DNA of 64,000 nt, from contig CP014761.1 in assembly GCA_001647635.1 (NCBI GenBank), positions 2,418,001-2,482,000 on the forward strand, written 5' to 3'. Shown here piece by piece: positions 59,550-64,000 of this stretch (position 1 is the stretch's first letter; each line of letters opens with the position of its first letter). This stretch comes from Leifsonia xyli. Lineage in GTDB: Bacteria; Actinomycetota; Actinomycetes; Actinomycetales; Microbacteriaceae. Below the pieces are notes generated by a model, which was given only the letters and a program-made list of their open reading frames with translations, ran no database searches and had not been told where the DNA came from. The position numbers and the translations under genes are program-made.

Positions 59550-60197
59550 ATGCCGAAGTCAGCAGATCGTCTCGCGGTGCGTCTAGCGCGCAGTCCCGAG
59601 TTTCGTCTCGCCCTCTGCGTTGCGATCGCGGTGGGCATCCACGTCGCGAGCATAGGTCTAGGTGGATGGCTGCTCTGGGCGAACGCCGGATCGAACGTGT
59701 CGAACGGCTCCACCTCCGGTCAAGTGCTGTTCGTCCTCACCATGGTCGCGAGCGTGGTCATTCATGCATGCACGGCTCATTGGACGGTGCGGTCCACGAC
59801 GGCCCACCTGATCAGGGGGATCGCCCAGGCGAGCGTCGCGGGCGTCCTGTTGTTCGCGTGGTGGGCGACCACCAGCTACTACGTGGGATGGCTCTCGTTG
59901 TTGTCCATCCTGGCGCTCCTGGTGGATTCCGTACTCCGCCTTCTCGCTGTCGTGTTGGCTCCGTCCCGTGATGGCCGAGGAGAGGCGCCGCGAGTGGACC
60001 GTGCTGCGGCGGCGACCGCCGGGGTCGGAATCGTCGCCGCAGCCGCGGCCCTGGTCGCTACGGCTCCGATCCACGTCTGGGATGGGATGTTCCTCAACAA
60101 CCTGGTGATGCTCCTGGTGACGGGGACGCTCATCGGCTACATCGGGTCGCCGTTGATCACGCGACTCGTCGAGGCTCGCGAACCTGTCGGCGAATAG
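59550..60197 (+). CDS. Hypothetical polytopic membrane protein
   Basis: 215 aa with six hydrophobic segments, no recognised family and no catalytic motif. AGGAG lies 4 bases before the ATG and overlaps the stop codon of the glycosyltransferase gene, so the two are tightly coupled. It is probably an accessory subunit of the synthase, as PgaD is for PgaC; that is inference from position and topology only. Confidence 0.75.
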   Translation: MPKSADRLAVRLARSPEFRLALCVAIAVGIHVASIGLGGWLLWANAGSNVSNGSTSGQVLFVLTMVASVVIHACTAHWTVRSTTAHLIRGIAQASVAGVLLFAWWATTSYYVGWLSLLSILALLVDSVLRLLAVVLAPSRDGRGEAPRVDRAAAATAGVGIVAAAAALVATAPIHVWDGMFLNNLVMLLVTGTLIGYIGSPLITRLVEAREPVGE

Positions 60198-60201
60198 GTC
60201 G

Positions 60202-61062
60202 TCACGCTGCGTCGAGTCTCGCCAGCTCCTCGGGCGTGAGTTCGACATCCACAGCGGTCACCGAGTCGCGGATGGTCTCGGGGCGCGACGAACCGGGGAT
60301 GGGGATGACGTGCGGGCTCTGCGCCAGGTGCCAGGCGAGGGCGACGACCTGCGGGCTGATGCCGCGAGCCTCCGCCACCTGGTTGAACGGCTCGAAGCGG
60401 CTGCCGAGGTCGGCGGCCGACGTGATGCCGCCGAGCGGGCTCCACGGGAGGAACGCGATGCCGAGCTCGTCGGCGAGGCGCAGCTCCGGCTCGCTGGACC
60501 GGAACGCCGGCGAGAACTGGTTCTGCACCGAGACGAGGCGACCCCCGAGGATCTCGTTCGCCTCGCGGATCTGCTGCGGGTTCGCGTTCGAGATCCCGGC
60601 CATGCGGATGACACCCTCGTCGAGGAGGTCGCGGACGGCGCCGACCGAGTCGGCGTACGGCACTTCCGGGTCCGGGCGGTGGAACTGGTAGAGCCCGATC
60701 GCGTCGCCGCCGAGCCGGCGCAGCGACTCCTTGGCCGCGCTCTTGATGTACTCGGGGCTGCCGTTCACGGTCCACGAGCCGTCGCCGGGCCGGAGGTGGC
60801 CGCCCTTGGTGGCGACGAGCACGGACGAGGCGTCCCCGTCCCAGGTGCGCAGTGCCTCCGCGATGAGCTCCTCGTTGTGGCCGACCTCGTCGGCGTGCAG
60901 GTGGTAGGCGTCCGCGGTGTCGATGAAGGTGATCCCCTCGTCGAGCGCCGCGTGGATGGTCTTGATCGAGCGCTCGCGGTCCGGCCGCCCCTCGATCGAC
61001 ATGGGCATCCCGCCGAGGCCGATGGCCGAGACCTGGGCGTCTCCGATGGTGCGTGTCTTCAC
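60202..61062 (-). CDS. Aldo/keto reductase
   Basis: 286-aa NADP-dependent AKR. Catalytic residues in DTADAYHLHADE (Asp, Tyr), VATKGGHL (Lys) and QFHRPDP (His). C-terminal IPGSSRPETIRDSV binds the cofactor phosphate. GTG start 61062 with AAAGGA upstream. Lies 31 bases after another AKR on the same strand, from which it differs clearly in sequence. Converges with the membrane-protein gene with only 4 bases between stop codons. Confidence 0.92.
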   Translation of the reverse strand: MKTRTIGDAQVSAIGLGGMPMSIEGRPDRERSIKTIHAALDEGITFIDTADAYHLHADEVGHNEELIAEALRTWDGDASSVLVATKGGHLRPGDGSWTVNGSPEYIKSAAKESLRRLGGDAIGLYQFHRPDPEVPYADSVGAVRDLLDEGVIRMAGISNANPQQIREANEILGGRLVSVQNQFSPAFRSSEPELRLADELGIAFLPWSPLGGITSAADLGSRFEPFNQVAEARGISPQVVALAWHLAQSPHVIPIPGSSRPETIRDSVTAVDVELTPEELARLDAA

Positions 61063-61093
61063 TGCTGTCCTTTCGTTCCGGCTTCGCCCGGGG

Positions 61094-62065
61094 TCACCAG
61101 GCGTAGTCCTCGGGCGCCGTGCGGTGCCCCGGGAAGATCTCGTCGAGCCGCGCGAGCGCCGCGTCGTCGAGGTGGATGTCGAGCGCGCGCAGGGCGCCGT
61201 CGAGCTGGTCCTGCGTGCGCGGGCCGATGATGGGTCCGGTCACACCGGGCCGCGTCAGCAGCCAGGCGAGCGCGAGGTCGCCGGGCTCGTGGCCGAGCTC
61301 GTCGGCGAACGCCTCGTACGCCTCGATCGCGTCGCGGTGCTTCTCGAGCGTCTCGGCCGCACGTCCCTCCAGCCGTCGCTTGCCCTCGTTCTGCTTCCGG
61401 ACGACGCCGCCGAGCAGGCCGCCCTGCAGCGGCGACCAGGCGATAACGCCGACCCCGTTCGCCTGCGCGGCGGGCAGCACCTCCAACTCCACCTGACGGG
61501 TGAGGAGGTTGTAGATGGACTGCTCGCTCACGAGTCCGAGCAGGTTGCGCTTCCGGGCCTCCGCCTGGGCGGTGGCGATGTGCCAGCCGGCGAAGTTGCT
61601 GGAACCGGCGTACAGGATCTTGCCCTGGGCGATGGCGGTCTCGATGCCCTGCCAGATCTCGTCCCAGGGCGTGTCCCGGTCGATGTGGTGGAACTGGTAG
61701 ATGTCGACGTAGTCGGTCTGCAGCCGCTTCAGGCTCGCATCCAGCGCCCGCCGGATGTTGAGCGCCGACAGCCGACCCTCGTTGGGCCAGTCGCCCATGT
61801 CGCCGTACAGCTTGGTGGCGAGGACGGTGCGTTCGCGCCGCCCTCCGCCCTGACTGAACCAGTTGCCGATGATCGTCTCGGTGGCGCCCTTGCCGAGGTG
61901 CTGCCCGTAGGCGTTGGCGGTGTCGAAGTAGTTGATGCCCGCGTCGTGCGCGGAGTCCATGATCCGGTGCGAGTCCTCCTCGCTCGTCTGCGGCCCGAAG
62001 TTCATCGTGCCGAGGACGAGACGGGAGACCTTCAGGCCGGACCGGCCGAGGTGTGTGTACTCCAT
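61094..62065 (-). CDS. Aldo/keto reductase (YghZ/Kv-beta-like)
   Basis: 323-aa AKR. Begins MEYTHLGRSGLKVSRLVLGT; catalytic DTANAYG, LATKLYGD and QFHHIDRDT, with a GPIIGPRTQDQL cofactor region. This type reduces glyceraldehyde-3-phosphate-like or aromatic aldehydes; substrate unknown. ATG 62065 is preferred; an in-frame GTG three codons upstream is possible. May be cotranscribed with the next AKR. Confidence 0.92.
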   Translation of the reverse strand: MEYTHLGRSGLKVSRLVLGTMNFGPQTSEEDSHRIMDSAHDAGINYFDTANAYGQHLGKGATETIIGNWFSQGGGRRERTVLATKLYGDMGDWPNEGRLSALNIRRALDASLKRLQTDYVDIYQFHHIDRDTPWDEIWQGIETAIAQGKILYAGSSNFAGWHIATAQAEARKRNLLGLVSEQSIYNLLTRQVELEVLPAAQANGVGVIAWSPLQGGLLGGVVRKQNEGKRRLEGRAAETLEKHRDAIEAYEAFADELGHEPGDLALAWLLTRPGVTGPIIGPRTQDQLDGALRALDIHLDDAALARLDEIFPGHRTAPEDYAW

Positions 62066-62129
62066 AACCGCCACCCAACCCCTGAGAGGGGCGGATGTCC
62101 AACTGGATGACGCGTCACTGAGAAGACGC

Positions 62130-62375
62130 TCAGCCGCGGAGTGCTGCCTCCAGCTCCGGGTCCGTCGGCTCGACCAAGTGACGGCCGTCGGGGAGGACGA
62201 TGACGGGGATGTTCGTGCGGCCGCTGATCTCGCGGGCGCGGTCCGCTTCCTCCGGACGCGCGACGAGGTCGATGTACTCGTAGTCGGTGCCGAGGCGGTC
62301 GAGGAGGGACTTGGAGCGGATGCAGTCGCGGCACCAGTCGGCGCCGTACACGGTCACGCGGGCGGGGGAGGTCAT
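62130..62375 (-). CDS. Glutaredoxin family protein
   Basis: 81-aa thioredoxin-fold protein with redox pair CRDC in YGADWCRDC and the cis-Pro segment TNIPVIVLPDG. The size and context fit NrdH/mycoredoxin-like proteins of actinobacteria, but the central dipeptide RD is unusual. TAGGGT ends 6 bases before the ATG (leaderless). Confidence 0.9.
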   Translation of the reverse strand: MTSPARVTVYGADWCRDCIRSKSLLDRLGTDYEYIDLVARPEEADRAREISGRTNIPVIVLPDGRHLVEPTDPELEAALRG

Positions 62376-62393
62376 GCCTCCACCCTACGGAAC

Positions 62394-63044
62394 TCAGGCT
62401 GAGAGTCCGGCGGTGCCGTCCACCACGAGAGTCGCCCGCGGGCGTGAGGCCTCGATCAGCACGGCGTTGGCGCCGTCGACGTCTCGCGCCCACGCCGTCG
62501 CCGCCTCGACACTGCGGCCGTGGCGGGTGTGCCGGTCGACGAGGCGGCGCATCCGCTCGTCCTCCGGGGTCGCGACGAACCAGCTCTCGGCCAGCAGCGA
62601 GGGAATGCGCGACCAGGGGTCCTGGTCCACCAGGAGGTAGTTGCCCTCGGCCACCACGAGCCGGGTCTCCGGAGCGATCGCGATGGAACCGGCGACCGGC
62701 TCGTCCACCGTCCGCTCGAAAGCGGGCGCGTAGACGACGTTGGTCCGCTCGGCGAGCACCCGCGCGAGCAGGGCGGCGAAGCCCCAGCCGTCGAAGGTGT
62801 CGATCGCGCCCTTGCGGTCGTGGCGGCCGAGCGCGTCCAGGGTCGCGTTGGCGAGGTGGAAGCCGTCCATCGGCAGGTGCACGGCCGCGCCCGCGCCGGC
62901 GAGCTCGTTCGCGCGGTCGGCGACGGCGCGGGCGAGGGTCGTCTTGCCGGAGCCGGGGCTCCCAGCGATGCCGAGGACGGCGCGGCCACCGTCGGGGACG
63001 AGCGCGAGGGCCCGCTGGGCCAGCACCGTGAGGTCGAAGGTCAC
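62394..63044 (-). CDS. P-loop nucleoside/nucleotide kinase family protein
   Basis: 216 aa. Walker A GIAGSPGSGKTT, then HLPMDGFHLAN, DTFDGWGF and VVAEGNYLLVDQDPW, the pattern of the uridine-kinase/pantothenate-kinase-like family sometimes named FrcK (fructose kinase-like). The true substrate is not clear. GTG start 63044 lies 4 bases after the pip gene stop; GAGAAT at 6 bases is a weak -10. Confidence 0.87.
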   Translation of the reverse strand: MTFDLTVLAQRALALVPDGGRAVLGIAGSPGSGKTTLARAVADRANELAGAGAAVHLPMDGFHLANATLDALGRHDRKGAIDTFDGWGFAALLARVLAERTNVVYAPAFERTVDEPVAGSIAIAPETRLVVAEGNYLLVDQDPWSRIPSLLAESWFVATPEDERMRRLVDRHTRHGRSVEAATAWARDVDGANAVLIEASRPRATLVVDGTAGLSA

Positions 63045-63048
63045 GTCG

Positions 63049-64000
63049 CTATTCTCCCCGTGCCGCGAAGCCGCTGATCGCCTCGGCCATCAGCTCCGAG
63101 GACTCGGGGCCGCCGTGTCCTTCGCCCTCGACCACGATGAGCCGGCTGGCCGGCCATCGCCGGTGCAGCAGCCACGGCGTGATCACCGGGCCGCTCACGT
63201 CGTGACGGCCGTGGATGAGCACCGCGGGGATGTGCGCCAGCTCGTCCACGCGGTTCAGGATGGCGCGGCCGCCGGGCAGGAAGGCGTCGTTGGCCCAGTA
63301 GTGGGTGACCAGGGTCGCGAACACCTGGCGCTGCACCGGATCCTCGTGCAGAGGACCGGCCACGTAGTTGGGATCGAGCGACACGTGGGTGGACTCCCAG
63401 GCGTCCCAGGCGTCCGCCGCGGCCGTGCGCTCCTCGGAGGTCCCGGTCGCGAGCATCCGGGCGTACGCCTCGACCACGCGCTCGCCGGGGCGGCGGTGCG
63501 ACGCCTGTTCCAGTCGTTCCCAGGCCTCGGGGAACACACGGCCCATGGTCTCTGTGATCCAGTCCACCTCGTCCCGGCCGGTCGTCGTGACCGCGCCGAG
63601 CACGATGCCGCGGACCCGGTCGGGATGCGCGAGAGCGTAGGCCAGCGCGAGCGTCGAGCCCCACGACCCGCCGGTGACGACCCAGCTGTCGATGCCGAGG
63701 TGCTCGCGGACGAGCTCGATGTCGGCGATGAGCCCTTCGGTGGTGTTCGCAGGAAGCCTGTCGAGCGCATCCACGACGAGCGGCGTGCTGCGCCCGCAGC
63801 CGCGCTGGTCGATCCCCACGAGCAGGAACACCTCGGGGTCGTAGCGCTTGCGATAGTTGCCGGCGCCGAGGCCGCTGCCCGGGCCGCCGTGGAGCCACAG
63901 GACGGGCATGCCCTCCGGGTTGCCGCTGGTCTCCCAGTAGATGCTGTCGCCGTCCGGGTTCTCGACGTGACCGTGTGCGAAGGGCTCGATGACGGGGAAC
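63049..64000 (-). CDS. pip: Proline iminopeptidase (partial at 5' end)
   Basis: Alpha/beta-hydrolase of peptidase family S33. Frame is open to the right edge, starting within VIEPFAHGHVENPDGDSIYW, so only a few N-terminal residues are missing. Oxyanion motif HGGPGSG, IDQRGCGRSTP, nucleophile Ser in GGSWGSTLALAY and the catalytic His in GEGHGG are visible. Removes N-terminal proline from peptides. Upstream of the kinase gene and probably cotranscribed with it. Confidence 0.92.
   Translation of the reverse strand, partial: FPVIEPFAHGHVENPDGDSIYWETSGNPEGMPVLWLHGGPGSGLGAGNYRKRYDPEVFLLVGIDQRGCGRSTPLVVDALDRLPANTTEGLIADIELVREHLGIDSWVVTGGSWGSTLALAYALAHPDRVRGIVLGAVTTTGRDEVDWITETMGRVFPEAWERLEQASHRRPGERVVEAYARMLATGTSEERTAAADAWDAWESTHVSLDPNYVAGPLHEDPVQRQVFATLVTHYWANDAFLPGGRAILNRVDELAHIPAVLIHGRHDVSGPVITPWLLHRRWPASRLIVVEGEGHGGPESSELMAEAISGFAARGE

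Overview
The window comes from a high-GC actinobacterium. The 16S/23S/5S rRNA genes, the menaquinone genes, the actinobacterial-type bifunctional PutA, polyprenol-phosphate-mannose synthase and the many leaderless start sites point to Microbacteriaceae, probably near Leifsonia; the genus is inferred, not proven. No insertion sequence, prophage, CRISPR array or tRNA gene was seen.

Layout. 1-3119: end of a XylFG-like sugar ABC operon and its ROK regulator. 3228-12869: housekeeping and transport genes (PH-like protein, two DUF1304 paralogues, AcuI-type reductase, PEP-mutase-like enzyme, LssY-domain protein, Na+/H+ antiporter, TrhO, Ppm synthase, PEBP, LysE exporter). 12901-16560: prpD-prpB-prpC methylcitrate cycle, then a thiolase, an archaeal-type AspRS and RadC. 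20011-24766: phosphatase plus a complete System II cytochrome c biogenesis operon (resA-ccdA-resB-ccsB). 24829-30819: rRNA operon with candidate promoters, boxA-like motifs and terminator. 30889-33460: an RGG-rich protein and a HAD phosphatase. 33467-40121: menaquinone genes menC, menB-menE-menA and menD. 40146-52579: small enzymes, putA and a two-component system. 52673-56654: Lrp regulator, peptide transporter, MOSC, VOC and HxlR. 56738-60197: a secreted DUF4434-like protein, a processive family 2 glycosyltransferase and a membrane protein, a candidate exopolysaccharide cassette. 60202-64000: two aldo/keto reductases, glutaredoxin, P-loop kinase and a proline iminopeptidase cut by the window edge.

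Two window-wide patterns stand out. First, five genes (Na+/H+ antiporter, menD, AlkA-like glycosylase, FAD oxidoreductase, MOSC) each lack exactly one base, at or beside a short G/C run, and adding one base restores a full-length product; this looks more like consensus-sequence error than gene decay. Second, about 25 genes have a TANNNT -10 hexamer ending 6-7 bases before the start codon, so leaderless transcription appears to be a normal mode here, often from tightly packed divergent promoter pairs. Several promoters also carry perfect palindromes (sugar operon, putA, lrp, VOC-HxlR) that are good operator candidates.
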